This document shows positions 1 to 15,000 of a DNA stretch of 64,000 bases, one piece after another (positions within the stretch are counted from its first letter, which is position 1; each line of letters begins with the position of its first letter). The DNA lies in contig JAGNYO010000002.1 of the NCBI GenBank assembly GCA_017984895.1, forward strand, positions 1 through 64,000. The letters run 5' to 3'. Source of the DNA: Sphingobium sp. Lineage in GTDB: Bacteria; Pseudomonadota; Alphaproteobacteria; Sphingomonadales; Sphingomonadaceae. The translations under genes and the position numbers were made by a program. Below the pieces are notes generated by a model. The model had not been told where the DNA came from. It worked only from the letters and a program-made list of their open reading frames with translations, and searched no databases.

Positions 1-3000
1 CGTGATGGTGTCGTTGCCGGTGCCACCATAGAGCGTGTCGTTGCCCGCGCCGCCGTCAAGGGTGTCGTCGCCCGCGTTCGCCTGGATGAAGTTGCCGTTG
101 GCGTCGCCGGTCAGGCTGTCGTTCTGGCCCGATCCGGTGAGATTGGCGAAGCTGGTGAAGGTGTCGCCCGCCGCATCGCCGCCGGTGCCGGTGCTGGTCG
201 CGAGGCTGAGGGTGACGCCGGTGCTGGAGTTGGCATAGGAAAGGGTGTTGCTGCCGAGGCCGCCATCCATCGTATCCGCGCCCGCGCCGCCCTCGATGGT
301 GTCGTCGCCATCCTCGCCATTGAGGATATCGTCGCCCGCGCCGCCGCTGATGACGTCAGACCCGATGCCGCCCCAGATGGTGTTGATACCTGTGCTGCCG
401 GTCAGCGTATCGGCGTAGATCGAGCCGCGCAGATTCTCGAAGTTCGCGAGGGTGTCGCCACTGGCATGGCCCACCGTGCCGGTGCCAGTCGCGAGGCTGA
501 CGGTAACGGAGGCCGTGGCGTTGACATAGCTCGCGGTATCGGTGCCTGCGCCGCCATCCATCACATCTGCGCCCGCGCCGCCTTCGATACTGTCGTTACC
601 CGCGCCGCCCTGGAGGTTGTTGACGCCGACTGAGCCGACGATGCTGTCGTCATTGGCGGAGCCGACCGCGTTCTCGATCGTGCCACCGACGAAAATGTCG
701 CCCTCCGCATCGCCGCCGGTGTTGCCGGTGCCGGTGCCGAGGTTGATGCTGATCGCGGTGGCGGAGCTGCTGTAATCCACGACATCGGTGCCCACGCCGC
801 CGTCTATGCTGTCCGCGCCCGCGCCACCGATCAGCGTATCATTGCCGGCGCCGCCCTGAAGATTGTCGTCGCCATCGCCCGCATTGATGGTGTCGTTGCC
901 CGCGCCCGCCTGAATGGTCTGCGCATTGGCATCGCCGGTGAAGCTGTCGTTGAGGCCAGAGAGGATGAAGGTTTCGACCGAGGTATAGGTGTCGCCCTGC
1001 GCGAGGCCGGTGGAGAGCGCCGCGTTGGTGAGGTTGACGGTGAGCGCGCTGCCGGAGGACGAATAGTCCACCGTGTCGTTGCCATTGCCGCCATCCAATG
1101 TATCCGCGCCGAGATCGGGCCGGAAGATATCGTCGCCATCGCCGCCGACCATCGTGTCAGCTCCGGTCGAACCGATGATAATATCCGCCAGCGCCGAGCC
1201 AATCACCTGCTCGATGCTGATGAGCACATCGCCATTCGCCTCGCCCGCTGTGCCCGCAAGGCCGTCCATGCGCACGACGATGCCGCCCGCGCTGCTGTAA
1301 TCCGCGATATCGAAGCCCGCGCCGCCATCGAGCACATCGGCCCCAGCGCCGCCGACCAGCGTATCGTTGCCCGCCATGCCTTCCAGCGTTTCGTTGATGC
1401 CGGTGCCATAGATGGTGTCGCCCTGACCGGAGCCGATCACATGCTCGACGTTGAGGACGGTATCGCCCGCCGCGTTGCCACCGGACGATGCCGTGCCATC
1501 CAGCCGCACGGTCACACCCGAGAGCGAGCCGGAATAGTCGATCGTGTCGGTGCCGCTGCCGCCGTCGATGCTGTCGGCCTGGCCATAGCTGACGAAGCTG
1601 TCGTTGCCGCCCCAGCCCCACAACACGGTGGAACCGGACGAGCCGCCGCGCAGCACGTCGTCATAGTTTTGCGAGCCTTCGATGCGTTCTATGCCCGAAA
1701 GCACGTCGCCCTGCGCCCAGCCGCCGACGCCCGCCGTGCCATCATTGGCGATGGTCACGCCTGCGGTCGAGAGCTTGTAATCCGCCGTATCGGTGCCACT
1801 GCCGCCGGCGATCGTATCCGCGCCAAGGCCCGACGAGATAGTGTCGTCGTTCGCGCCGCCATCCAGAATATCCGCGCCGTCGCCGCCATGCAGGATGTCG
1901 TTGCCCGCGCCCGCCTGAATGGTCGATCCGGTGGCGTCCGCCGTAATCTCGTCGCTTTGCGCAGAGCCGATGACGATCTCGACGTTGAACAGCCGGTCGC
2001 CCGCGGCATCGCCGCCGGTGCCGAAGCTGCCGTCCATATAGATCTTCATGCCGTTGGAGGCGGAGGTGGAATAATCGACCGTGTCCGTGCCAGCGTCGCC
2101 GCGATAAATGTCTGCCCCGCCGCTGACGATGAAGCTATCATTTCCTGCGCCGCCGCTGAAATCCTCGTCGGCCGATGAGCCTTCGAACTGGTCGTTATAG
2201 GCCGAGCCGATCACCGCCTCGATGCCGGACAGCACATCGCCTGCCGCATCGCCGCCGCTCGATGTGCCCGCCGTGCGGATCGTTACCGCGCTGGCAGACG
2301 TGCTGTAATCGGCCGTATCGGTGCCGGTGCCGCCGGTAATGATGTCCGCACCCGCACCGCCCTCGATGAAATCATTGCCGATGCCGCCCGCCAGCGTATC
2401 GTCGCCCGCGCCACCGCGCAGCGTGTCGTCGCCGTCAAAGCCGTCGAAATTGTCCGCGCCCGTGCCGCCGACCATCGTATCGCCAAGGCGCGAGCCAACA
2501 AACTGCTCGACATTGGTGAAGCTGTCGCCGGTGGCGTCGCCGCCGGTCGCGGTGCCAGCCGCAAGGTCGATTGTCACCGCCGCGCTGGAAGCGGAGTAGC
2601 TGACGGTATCCGTGCCCGCGCCGCCATCCATAACATCCGCGCCCGCGCCGCCCTGCAAGGTGTCGTTGCCCGCTTCGCCATAGAGGGTGTCGCTGCCGGT
2701 GCCGCCGAGCAGAGTATCGTCGCCGCCGCGCCCATAGAGCGTGTCGTTGGAGAATGTGCCGGTGATGGTGTCGGCAAAGCCGGAGCCGATCACCGATTCG
2801 ACGCCGGTCAGCGTATCGCCCGCCGCGCTATCGCCACTGCTCGATGAGCCATCGAGGTTGACGGTGACGCCCGAGGCCGCGCTGCTATAGTCGGCGGTGT
2901 CGACGCCCGCGCCGCCGGTGAGCGTGTCTGCGCCCGCGCTGGCGACGAGCGTGTCGTTGCCCGCGCCGCCATCCAGGCTTTCCGCGCCCGCGCCGCCCGC

Positions 3001-6000
3001 CAATATATCGTCAAAATCGGAGCCGGTCAGGCCTTCTATGCCCGTGAACGTATCGCCATTGGCGTCGCCGCCGGTGCCGCTGCTGGTGGCAAGGCTGGCG
3101 ATGACGCCCGCCGTCGCGTGGGCGTAGGAAGCGGTATCGGTGCCCGCGCCGCCATCCATGATGTCGGCCCCGGCGCCGCCCTCGATCACATCATTGCCCG
3201 CGCCAGCCTGCAACGTCTCGTTGCCGGTGGTGCCGAACAACACGTCACTGAACGCAGAGCCGATCACCCGCTCGATATTGCTCAGCACGTCGCCGGTGGC
3301 GGTGCCGCCCTGGCCTTGGTTGATGCCGTCGATATAGACGGTTACGCCGGTGGTGGAGGCGGAATAATCCGCCGTATCGGTGCCCGCGCCGCCGTCGATG
3401 GTGTCGCTGCCCGAGCCGCCGACCAGCGTATCATTGCCCGCGCCGCCAAGGATCGTGTCGCCACCCACGCCGCCGTCGATCACGTCATCGCCCGCGCCAC
3501 CTTCCAGCGTATCCGCGTTGGCGCTGCCGGTGATGGTGTCGCCAAGGCCGGAGCCGACGATCCGCTCGATGCTGGAATAGGTGTCGCCCGCCGCATCGCC
3601 CGCAGAGCCTGTGCCAGCAGCGAGATCGACCGCGATGGCGGAAGCGGATGCGCTATAGTCACCCGTGTCCACCCCCGTGCCGCCGATGAGCGCATCGGCT
3701 CCGGCACTGCCCATCAGCGTGTCGTCGCCGCCCTGGCCATCCTGCGTATCCGCGCCGGTGGAGCCATAGAGCGTATCGGCAAAGGCCGAGCCTTTGACGC
3801 TCTCGATAAGGCTCAGCGTATCGCCCGCCGCGTCGCCGCCAGCGCCCGCTGTGCCATCGAGATAGACCGTCACCGCGCTTGAGGAGGCAGAATAGTCCGC
3901 CACGTCTGTGCCCGCGCCGCCATCCAGCGCATCCGCGCCCGCGCCGCCGGTCAGCGTATCGTTGCCCGCGCCGCCCGAGAGGGTGTCGTCGCCCGCCTTG
4001 CCGTCGATACTATCATCGCCCGCGCCGCCCTGCACTGTGTCCGCGCCGAAGCTGCCGTCGATCGTGTCCGCAAAGCCAGAGCCGATCACCGTCTCGATGC
4101 TGGTCAGCACATCGCCCAATGCCTCGCCGCCCGAACCACCGACCCCATCCATACGCACGGCGATGCCGGTCGCGGCTGAGGAATAATCGGCGGTATCGGT
4201 GCCCGCGCCGCCATCGAGCGTGTCAGAGCCAGTGCCACCGATCAGCGTATCGTTGCCGTTGCCGCCCAGCAGCGTATCGTTGCCCGCGCCGCCGGAGAGC
4301 GTGTCGTTGCCATCATTGCCGAGGATGGTATCTGCGGTGGCGGAGCCGGTGATGCTGTCATTGAGGGTGGTGCCGATGACCTGTTCGATCTCGGTTAGCA
4401 CATCGCCCTGCGCATAGCCGCCGGACGACGCGACGCCATCCATCCGCACGGTGACGGCGGCGGCGTTGTTGGAATAGTCCACACTATCGAAGCCCGCGCC
4501 GCCCGTCAGCACATCCGCGCCATTGCTGGAATAGAGGATGTCGTCGCCCGCGCCCGCACTGATCGTGTCGGCATTGGCAGAGCCATAAAGCGCATCGGCA
4601 AAGCTGGAGCCGATCAGCGTTTCGATGCTGGTGAGGATGTCGCCATCCGCATCGCCGCCGACCGAAACCGTGCCATCGAGATAGACCGTCACGCCCGCGA
4701 GCGAGCTGGCATAACTGGCGGTATCCGTGCCCGCGCCGCCGTCGATCAGGTCTGCGCCCAGCCCGCCGGTCAGCGTATCGTTGCCCGCTTCGCCGGACAG
4801 CGAATCATCGCCGTTCGCACCGAAGATGATGTCGTTGCCCGCGCCGCCACGGATGGTTTCGGTCGCGTTGCCGCCGGTCAGCCGGTCGTCGTGCGCCGAG
4901 CCGAGCAGTTGCTCGATGCTGGTGAGGATATCGCCCGCCGCATCGCTGCCGGAGCCTGTCGTGCCATCGAGATAGACGGTTACAGCAGCCAGCGCGCCGG
5001 AATAATCCGCTGTGTCAAAGCCCGATCCGCCATCGAACACATCCGCGCCCGCGCCGCCGATCAGCGTATCGTCGCCTGCCTCGCCGGACAGCGCATCATT
5101 GCCTGCGCCGCCCGAGATCGCGTCATTGCCCGCGCCACCAAGGATAATGTCATCCCCGGTCGATCCGCCAAGAGTGTCGGCAAAGCCGGAGCCGACCAGT
5201 CGCTCGACATTGGCGATGGTGTCGCCCGCCGCCTCGGCTCCGCTGCCCGCAGAGCCATCGAGCGCGATCGTGACGGCTGCGGTGGCGGAGGAATAATCCG
5301 CCGTGTCGGTGCCGGTGCCGCCATCGAGCAGGTCCGCGCCCGCGCCGCCGATGAGCGTATCCGCGCCGCCATTGCCGTAAAGCTGCTCGTCCGCCGTGCC
5401 GCCGGTGAGGATATCTCCCTGCGCCGAACCGCGCACGATTTCTATGTTCGAGAGTTGATCGCCCGCCGCATCGCCGCCCGAGGAAGCAAGGCCGTTCAAG
5501 TTCACCACCACGGAAGCAACCGAGGCGGTATAATCCGCCGTATCGGTGCCGGTGCCGCCATCGAGCATATCCGCGCCCGCGCCGCCGGTGAGGATATCGT
5601 TGCCGGTGCCGCCCGACAGCGCATCGTCGCCATTGCCGCCCGAGAGAATGTCGTCGCCCGCGCCGCCGGTGAGGGTGTCGTCGCCATTCGCGCCGGAGAG
5701 CGTATCGCCAAAGGCGGAACCGATGATGCCCTCGACGTTGGTGAGTGTATCGCCCGCCGCGTAGCCGCCGGTGCCCGCCGAGCCATTGAGGCCGATGCTG
5801 ACCGCAGCGGTGGAGGTCGAATAATCGACCGTATCCGTTCCCGCGCCGCCATCCAGTGCGTCCGCACCCATGCTTCCCATCAGCGTATCATTGCCCAGCC
5901 CGCCGATCAGGCTCTCCGCGCCGGTGCCGCCGCGCAGAGTGTCGTTATAGTCGGAGCCTTCGAGCGTCTCGACATTGCTGATCGTGTCGCCCGCGGCATC

Positions 6001-9000
6001 GCCGCCGCTCTGTGCCGCGCCATCCAGCCCGGCGTTAACCGCGCTGGCGGACGTGGCATAGCTTACCCTATCGGTCCCCGCGCCGCCATCGAGCGCATCC
6101 GCGCCCGCGCCGCCGACCAGCGTGTCGTTGCCCGCGCCGCCCAGCAGCGTGTCGTTGCCCAGATCGCCCGTCAGCGTATCGTTGCCTCCATTGCCTTCCA
6201 GCGTGTCGGCATTACCTGTGCCGTTCAGTATATCGTTGCCTGCGGACCCCAGCACCCGCTCGATGCTGGTGAGCGTATCGCCCGCCGCATCGCCGCCGAC
6301 CGAGACAGAGCCATCGAGATAGACCGTCACCGCGCTGGCCGAGGCCGAATAATCCGCCGTATCGGTGCCTGCGCCACCATCAAGCACATCCGCGCCGGTG
6401 CTTCCCAGAAGGGTATCATTACCCGCGCCACCAAGCAGCGTGTCCGCGCTCGCGCGCCCGCCCAGCGTATCGGCAAAGGCCGAGCCTTCGAGGGTTTCCG
6501 CGTTGCTGATCGTATCGCCCGCTGCATCGCCGCCGCTGCCCGCGCCGCCGCCGAGCGAGATGGTCACACCCGATGAAGAGGTGGCGTAGGTAATCGTATC
6601 GACGCCAGTGCCGCCGGAAAGCGCATCCGCGCCGGCGCCGCCCGACAGCGTGTCGTCGCCCGATCCACCGTCGATGGTGTCGTTGCCCGCGCCGCCGTCG
6701 ATCACGTCGTCATTGCCCTGGCCGAGCAATATGTCCGCGTTGGCGCTGCCGGTGATCGTGTCGTTGTTGCCGGAGCCAAGCACGCGCTCGATATTGCTCA
6801 GCGTATCGCCCGCCGCATCGCCGCCGGAGCCTGTGCCGGTAGCGAGGTTGATGGTGACGCCCAGAACGGAGGCGCTGTAATCCGCGGTATCGGTGCCGGT
6901 GCCGCCATCGATCGCATCCGCGCCCGCGCCACCTGCCACCGTGTCGTTGCCCGCGCCGCCGAGCAGCATATCGCCGCCGCCATTGCCCGAAAGAATGTCG
7001 TCGCCCGCGCCGCCTTCCAGCGTTTCACCAGCGGACCCGCCCGCAATGTCGTCGTTAAAGCTGGAGCCGATGACCCGCTCGACACCCAAGAGCGTGTCGC
7101 CCGCAGCATCGCCGCCAGACGCGCTCGATCCATCGAGCACGAGCTGCACCGCCGAGGCCGAGGCGGAATAGTCCGCCGTATCGAAGCCCGCGCCACCGAT
7201 GAGGGCGTCCGCCCCCGCGCCGCCGATGAGAAGGTCATTGCCCGCACCGCCATCGAGCGTATCGGCCCCAGCGCCGCCGGAGAGCGTGTCGTCGCCCAGC
7301 CCGCCTTCGAGGATTTCGTCGGCGTTGCCGCCGGTCAGGCTATCCGCATAATCGGAACCGACAATCCGCTCGACATTGGCGAACGTATCGCCCGCCGCCT
7401 CGCCGCCCGCGCCGGTGCCCGCCGCCAGATTGATCGTCACGCCCGCGCCTGCTGTTGCAAAGCTCACTGTGTCGATGCCCGCCCCGCCATCATAGGCGTC
7501 CGCGCCTGCGCTGCTGGTCAGCATGTCGTCGCCCGCGCCGCCATTGAGCGCGTCATTGCCGGACGAACCGCCCAGCGTATCGGCAAAGGCTGAGCCGGTG
7601 ATGCGTTCGATGCCTGTGAGCGTATCGCCCGCCGCGTCGCCGCTGGAACCGAAGCTGCCATCGAGCGCCACCGTGACGCCAGCCGACGACGCGCTATAAT
7701 CCGCTGTATCCGATCCTGCGCCGCCGGTCAGCGTATCCGCGCCAAGGCTGCCTTTCAGCGTGTCATCGCCCGCGCCGCCGTCCAGCGTCTCGATGCCGAT
7801 CCCGCCGGCCAGCGTATCGCCCAGCGCCGAGCCGACGATCCGCTCTATGCCGCTCAGCGTATCGCCCGCAGCGTCTCCGCCCGATCCGACAGAGCCATCG
7901 ACGCCCACCGTCACACCGGCTGACGAGGAGGAATAATCCGCCGTATCAAAATCATTACCGCCGATGAGCGCATCCGCACCAGCGCCGCCCACCAGTATGT
8001 CATCCCCATCGCCGCCGTTGAGCGTATTCGCGTTTCCGTCACCGATCAGCGTATCGGCGTAGATCGAGCCTTGCAGCGTCTCGACATTGCTGAGCACATC
8101 GCCCAACGCGGTGCCGCCGCTGCCCGCCAGACCATCCAGCCGCGCGGTGACACCGCTGGTCGAATCGTCATAGCTCACCGTATCGGTGCCCGCGCCGCCG
8201 TCTATGCTGTCCGCGCCGTCGCCACCGCGTATCGTGTCGTTGCCCGCATTGCCGAGCAGCGTATCGTCTCCGCCCGCGCCCTCGATCAGGTCGTCGCCCG
8301 CGCCGCCATCGATCCGGTCGTCGGTGAAGTCGCCGATCAATGTATCGTTAAAGCCCGAACCCGTGAGCCGCTCGACATTGGCATAGGTGTCGCCAGAGGC
8401 ATCGCCGCCCGAACCTGCGCGCCCATCGAGATAGGCGGTGACGCCCGCGCCGGAGACGGCATAGCTGACGGTGTCAACACCTGCGCCGCCATCGAGCACG
8501 TCCGCGCCGCCGCTTCCGAGCAGAATGTCGTCGCCCGCCCCCGCCGCTATGGTTTCGCTGCCCGCGCCGCCGCCGAGCGTGTCGGCAAAGTCAGAGCCGA
8601 TCAGGTTCTCGATGTTAAGCAACGTATCGCCCAGCGCCTCGCCGCCGGTGCCCGCCGCGCCGCCGAGCGAAACCGCAACGCCCGCCGCCGCATTGGCATA
8701 GCTCGCGGTGTCATTGCCCGCGCCGCCATCGAGCGCATCCGCGCCCGCGCCGCCTTCCAATATATCGTCGCCCGATCCGCCGATCAGGCTGTCATCGCCC
8801 ACGCCGCCCGAAATCTGGTCGTTGCCGCTCGCGCCATCGAGCACATCGTTGGCGGTGCCGCCGGTAAGCTGGTCGTCATTGGCCGAGCCGATTACGCCCT
8901 CGATGCCGGACAGGCTGTCTCCCGCCGCATCGCCACCCGACGAAGGGGTGCCATCCAGCCGCACATTCACTGCACTGGCCGAGCCGGAATAATCGACCGT

Positions 9001-12000
9001 ATCGAAGCCCGCGCCACCGATCAGGGTATCCGCGCCCGCGCCGCCGTTGAGCAGATCATTGCCCGCTCCGCCATCCAGCGTGTCGGACCCGCCGCCGCCA
9101 TAGAGCGCGTCGTTGCCGCCCGCGCCTTCCAGCACTTCGTTTGCCGCCGTGCCGGTGAGGGTATCGTCAAAGGCCGAGCCGATCACCCGCTCGATGCTGG
9201 AGAGCGTATCGCCCGCCGCATCGCCGCCCGCCGAAAGCGAGCCATCGAGATTGATCGCCACTGCCGAGGCCGAGGAGGTATAATCCGCCGCGTCCAGCCC
9301 CGCGCCGCCGACCAACTGGTCCGCGCCGGCGCCGCCACGCAACACATCGTCTCCCGTGCCGCCATCAAGCACATCCGCACCCGCGCCACCGTCGATGAAA
9401 TCGTCACCCGCATTGCCGCGCAGATCGTCCGCGCCCGCGCTGCCGGTGATGGAGTCGGCAAAGCCGGAGCCTTCGATAATCTCGATGCTGGTAAAGCTGT
9501 CGCCCACCGCTTCGCCGGCAGTGCCGCCGGTGGAAAGGCTCATAGTTACGCCCGCGCTGGCGAGGCGATAGTCCGCCGTGTCGACCCCCGCGCCGCCGTC
9601 AAACAGGTCCGCACCCGCGCCGCCGCGCAGCACGTCATCGCCCGCGCCACCATGAAGCTGGTCAGCGCCCGCGCCACCAGTCAGTGTGTCGTCATAGGCC
9701 GAGCCGAGCACCGCCTCGACATTGCTGAGCACATCGCCCTGCGCGTCGCCGCCCGAACTCGCCACGCCATCGAGGCGCACCTGCACCGCAACGCCGGATG
9801 CCGAATAATCGGCAGTGTCCACACCAGCGCCGCCGTCGATCTGGTCCGCGCCGCCAGCGCCGAGCAAGCTGTCGTCGCCTGCGCCGCCCAGCAGAATGTC
9901 GTCACCACCGCCGGCATTGATCGTGTCGTTGCCCGCGCCGCCCTCCAGCGTATCGACCGAAGTCGAGCCGGTGATGGCGTCGTCAAACCCTGAGCCTACG
10001 ATGCGCTCGATGCTCGAAAGCGTGTCGCCCGCCGCATCGCCCAATGTGCCGGTGTTGATGGCGAGGCTGACGGCTATGGCCGACGTTGCGTCCGAATAGT
10101 CCGCCGTGTCGAAGCCCGATCCGCCGAGCAGCACATCCGCGCCGCCGCGCCCGCCAAGCACATCATTGCCCGCGCCGCCGGTGAGAGTATCCGCCGCCGC
10201 CGTGCCAAGCAGCACGTCGTCATAGGCCGAACCGATCAGGTTTTCGATATTGAGGAGTTGGTCGCCCTGCGCCGCGCCGCCGGTGGAGGCCGAGCCATCG
10301 ACCGAGACGGTGACGCCGGAGGTTGACGACGAATAATCGACCGTATCCACGCCCGCGCCGCCGTCCATCAGGTCCGCGCCCGCGCCGCCATCGATCTGGT
10401 CGTTGCCCGCATTGCCGAGCAGCGTGTCGTCGCCGCCGCCGCCGGTGATGAAATCGTTGCCCGCGCCGCCGTCGATCAGGTCCGCCGCCGCGCCGCCGTT
10501 CAGATGGTCGTCGAGCGTAGAGCCGGTCACGCCTTCGATGCTGGTGTACTGGTCGCCCGCCGCATCGCCGCCGATGCCGGTCGATCCGTCGAGCGTCACG
10601 GTAACGGCGCTGGCCGATGCGGTGTAATCGACGATGTCCTGCCCCGCGCCGCCATCAAGCACGTCCGCGCCCTGGCTGCCCAGCAGGCGGTCATTGCCCG
10701 CGCCGCCGCGGATATTTTCGGTGCCGGTGCCGCCGCCCAGCGTATCGGCAAAGGCCGAGCCTTCGAGATTTTCGATGCCGGAGAGGGTGTCTCCCAGCGC
10801 CTCGCCGCCGGTGCCTGCCGTTCCATCGAGCGACACTGTAACGCCTGCCGCAGCATTGGCATAGCTGGCGGTGTCATTGCCATTGCCGCCGATGAGCGCA
10901 TCCGCGCCGAGGCCGCCTTCGAGTATGTCGTCGCCGCCCTCGCCATAAAGCGTGTCGTCGCCCGCGCCGCCCGAAACAACGTCGTCGCCCGCGCCCGCGC
11001 GGATCACCTCGTTGCCCGCCGCGCCGGTGAGCATGTCGTCAAAGCTGGTAGCGGTGAGGTTTTCGATATTGGTGAGCTGATCGCCAGTCGCGTCGCCGCC
11101 AGAGCTGACCGTGCCATCGAGGTGGATCGTCACCGCGACGGTGGAGCTGGAATAATCGACCGTATCGACGCCCGCGCCGCCGTCGATCGCATCCGCGCCT
11201 GCTCCGCCTGCCAGCACATCGTCACCCGCGCCGCCGAGCAGCGTATCGTTGCCCAGCCCGCCCGCAATCTGGTCGTCGCCAGCGCCGCCTTCAAGCTGAT
11301 CGTTAAGCACGCCGCCCGTCAGCGTATCGTTGAAACCGGAGCCGACGAGCCGCTCGATCCCGGTCATCACGTCGCCCTGCGCATCGCCGCCGATGCCCAC
11401 CGAGCCATCAAGGCCGACCGACACCGCAACGCCTGAGCTGGAATAATCGACCGTATCGAAGCCTGCGCCGCCGTCGAGTTGGTCCGCGCCCGCGCCGCCA
11501 TCAAGGCTGTCGTTGCCCGCGCCGCCGATGAGGTGGTCCGCGCCCGCACGGCCCACCAGAGTGTCGTCGCCCGCGCCGCCATCGATCAGGTCGTCTGTCG
11601 CCGCGCCTAGCAGCGCATCCGCGCCGGACGAGCCGAGCAGATTCTCGATGCCGACCAGGCTATCGCCCTGTGCGTCGCCGCCGGTGCCGGTGCCGCTGGC
11701 GAGATCGACCGTGACGGCCTGCGCCGAGCTGGAATAATCCGCGGTGTCGATGCCCGCGCCGCCATCCAGCAGATCCGCACCCGCCCGGCCTTCCAGCACG
11801 TCGTCGCCGCCCGCGCCGTAGAGTTCCTCGTCGGCAGCCGCGCCGATGATATGATCCGCCGCGCCGGTGCCGATCACGCGCTCGATATTCAAGAGCGTGT
11901 CGCCGGTCGCGTGGCCACCCAGCCCTGCCGAGCCGTCGAGCGATACGGTGACGCCGCTGGCAGACGCGCTATAGTCCGCTGTGTCGATGCCGGTGCCGCC

Positions 12001-15000
12001 GTCGATCAGGTCTCCGCCGGCGCCGCCCTCGATGCTGTCGTTGCCCGATCCGCCGAGCAGGCTATCCGCGCCCGCGCCGCCGACGATCACGTCATCGCCC
12101 GCGCCGCCTTCGATCTGGTCGGCGAGGTTGCCGCCGGTCAGCATATCGGCAAAGCCGGACCCGCGCAGCGCCTCGATATTGCTGAGCTGGTCGCCCTGTG
12201 CATCGCCGCCGATGCCCGCCGAGCCATCCAGCCCGATCGTCACGCCAGCAGCAGAGCCGGTATAATCCGCGAAGTCGAAGCCCGAGCCGCCGTCTATGCT
12301 GTCCGCGCCCGCACCGCCTTCCAGTATGTCGTCGCCGCTGCCGCCCTGAAGCGTGTCGACCCCTGCGCCGCCCGAAAGCCGGTCGTTGCCCGATCCGCCG
12401 GTGAGGATGTCGTCGCCACCGTTGCCGGAGAGGGTATCATCCCCGCCGCCGCCCTCGATAAATTCGTCCGCGCCGACGCCGGTGATCATGTCGTCATAGG
12501 TCGAAGCGATGATATGCTCGACATTCAGAACCTGATCGCCCGCCGCATCGCCGCCAAGGCCCAGCGAGCCATCAAGCGTGAGCGCTATGCCGGTGGCGGA
12601 CGCGGTATAGTCTGCCGTGTCAAAGCCCGCGCCGCCATCGAGCACATCCGCGCCCAGCCGCCCGGCGAGCACATCGTCTCCCGCTCCGCCTTCCAGCACA
12701 TCGTCGGTCGCGCCGCCGGTCAGGCTATCGTCAAAGGCAGAGCCTATGACATGCTCGATGCCGGAAAGGGTATCACCCGCTGCATCACCGCCTGCCGCGC
12801 TGCCGCTGGAAAGGTCTACCGTAACGGCGGAGGCCGAGGCGGAATAATCCGCCGTGTCAAAGCCGGTGCCGCCTTCTATCGCGTCCGCGCCCGCCGAGCC
12901 GAGCAGCGTGTCGTTGCCGCCTTGCCCGCGCAGTATGTCGTCATTGGCCGAGCCATAGAGCGTATCGGCAAAGGCCGAGCCGGACAGCCCCTCGATGTTG
13001 GCATAGCTGTCGCCTGTCGCATCGCCGCCGCTGTTGGCGCGGCCATCCAGCCCCGCGACAATCCCGCTGGCGGAGGTGCTATAGTCCGCAATGTCGATGC
13101 CCGCGCCGCCATCAAGCGCATCCGCGCCACCACGCCCTTCGAGCGTGTCGTTGCCCAGGCCGCCATCGAGCGTGTCTGCACCCGCGCCACCGCTGATCCT
13201 GTCGTCAAAGCCCGAGCCGAGGATGCGCTCTATGCCCGATAAGGTGTCGCCCTGCGCGTCGCCGCCCAGCCCGACGCTGCCGTCGTTGGCGATGATGACC
13301 GCGGAGGCGGACTGCGAATAATCCGCCGTGTCGAACCCTGCGCCACCGCTGAGCATGTCGTTGCCAAGGCCACCGCGCAAAATGTCATCGCCTGCGCCGC
13401 CATCGAGCCGGTTGGCAAAATCATTGCCGGTAAGAATGTCGCCCTGCGCAGAGCCGGTCAGCCCTTCGATGTTGACCAGCACATCGCCCTGCGCGTCGCC
13501 GCCCTGGCCCGCCGAGCCATCAAGCGCGACCTGCACGGCGCTGGCCGAGCCGGAATAATCCGCAATGTCCGCGCCGACGCCGCCATCGAGCAGGTCCGCG
13601 CCCGCGCCGCCCGCCAGCACATCGTCACCCGCACCGCCGGAAAGCGTGTTGATGCCCGCGTCGCCGGTCAGCACGTCGCCATAGTTGGAGCCGGAGAGAT
13701 TTTCGATGCCTGACAGCGTATCGCCCTGTGCGCTACCGCTAGTGCCCGTGCCGGTGGCGAGGCTCACGGTGACGCCCTGCACCGAGTCGGAATAATCCGC
13801 CGTATCCGCGCCCGCCCCGCCAACAAGGCTATCCGCGCCGAGGCCGCCGCGCAGGGTGTCGTCCCCCGCGCCGCCATCCAGCACATTGTCCGCCGAATCG
13901 CCCAGCAGCATATCGGCATAGGCGCCGCCGATCACCCGCTCTATGCCGGAAAGCCTGTCACCCTCCGCCACGTCGCCTGTCGAGGCATTGCCGTCAAGCC
14001 GCACGGTGACGGCCCCTTGCGCCCCCGCGTAATCCGCTGTGTCGAAGCCCGCTTCGCCCATCAGCGTATCCGCGCCCAGCGCGCCGACGAGCGTGTCGTC
14101 GCCATCGCCGCCGCGCAGGATATTGTCTTGATCGTCGCCGGTCAGGCTATCGTTGAAGGCCGAGCCGACCAGCCGCTCTATGCCGGAAAGCTGATCACCC
14201 GCCGCGTCGCCACCCAGCCCGAGCGACCCATCCAGCGCCACCGTGACGGCGACAAGCGATCCGCTGTAATCTGCGGTATCCAGGCCGGTGCCGCCGTGAA
14301 GTGTGTCCGCGCCCGCGCCGCCCACCAACGTATCATCGCCCGCGCGGCCTTCCAGCCATTCGTCGCCTGCGCCGCCTACCAGCACGTCGTTCTGCGCCGA
14401 GGCGATCACATGCTCGATGCTGACGAGCGTGTCGCCCTGCGCATCGCCGCCAATGCCCGTGCGCCCGTCGAGATAGACGGTGACGCCAAACAGCGATGCG
14501 GACAGATCGACCGTATCGAACCCCGCGCCGCCGTTCAGCAAATCGCCGCCGCCGAGGAAGCTGTTGCCGCCAAGGCCGACCAGCGTGTCGTTACCATCAT
14601 TGCCGAGCAGCGTGTCGTTGCCCGCCGTGCCGATCAGCACGTCGTCGAACAACGAGCCTTCTAGCCCCTCGATATTGACGAAAATATCGCCTACGGGATC
14701 GCCGCCGCCAAGCTGCGAGCCATCCAGGGCCACGATCACGCCGTTCGCCGCGCCCGCATAGCTCGCGATGTCGAAGCCGTCGCCGCCGTCCAGCGTGTCC
14801 GCGCCCGCGCCGCCCTCGATAAAGTCGTTGCCCAGGCCCCCGCGCAGGGTCTGCGATCCTGCGGCACCGATCAGCCGATCCGCGAAAGTTGAACCAATCA
14901 GCGTTTCGATATTGAGGTAGGTATCGCCCTGCGCATCACCGCCCAGCCCTGCACGGCCATCGAGATAGACGGTGACGCCGACCCCGGAGCCGGTAAAATC

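Noticed and set aside
4891..13242. Long plus-strand open frames opposite the giant RTX gene (for example 4891-6576, 8071-9993 and 11851-13242)
   Set aside because: They are antisense shadows: GC-rich repeats in the real frame rarely create stops on the other strand. Their products are repetitive RAADQRI-type sequence with no known domain.
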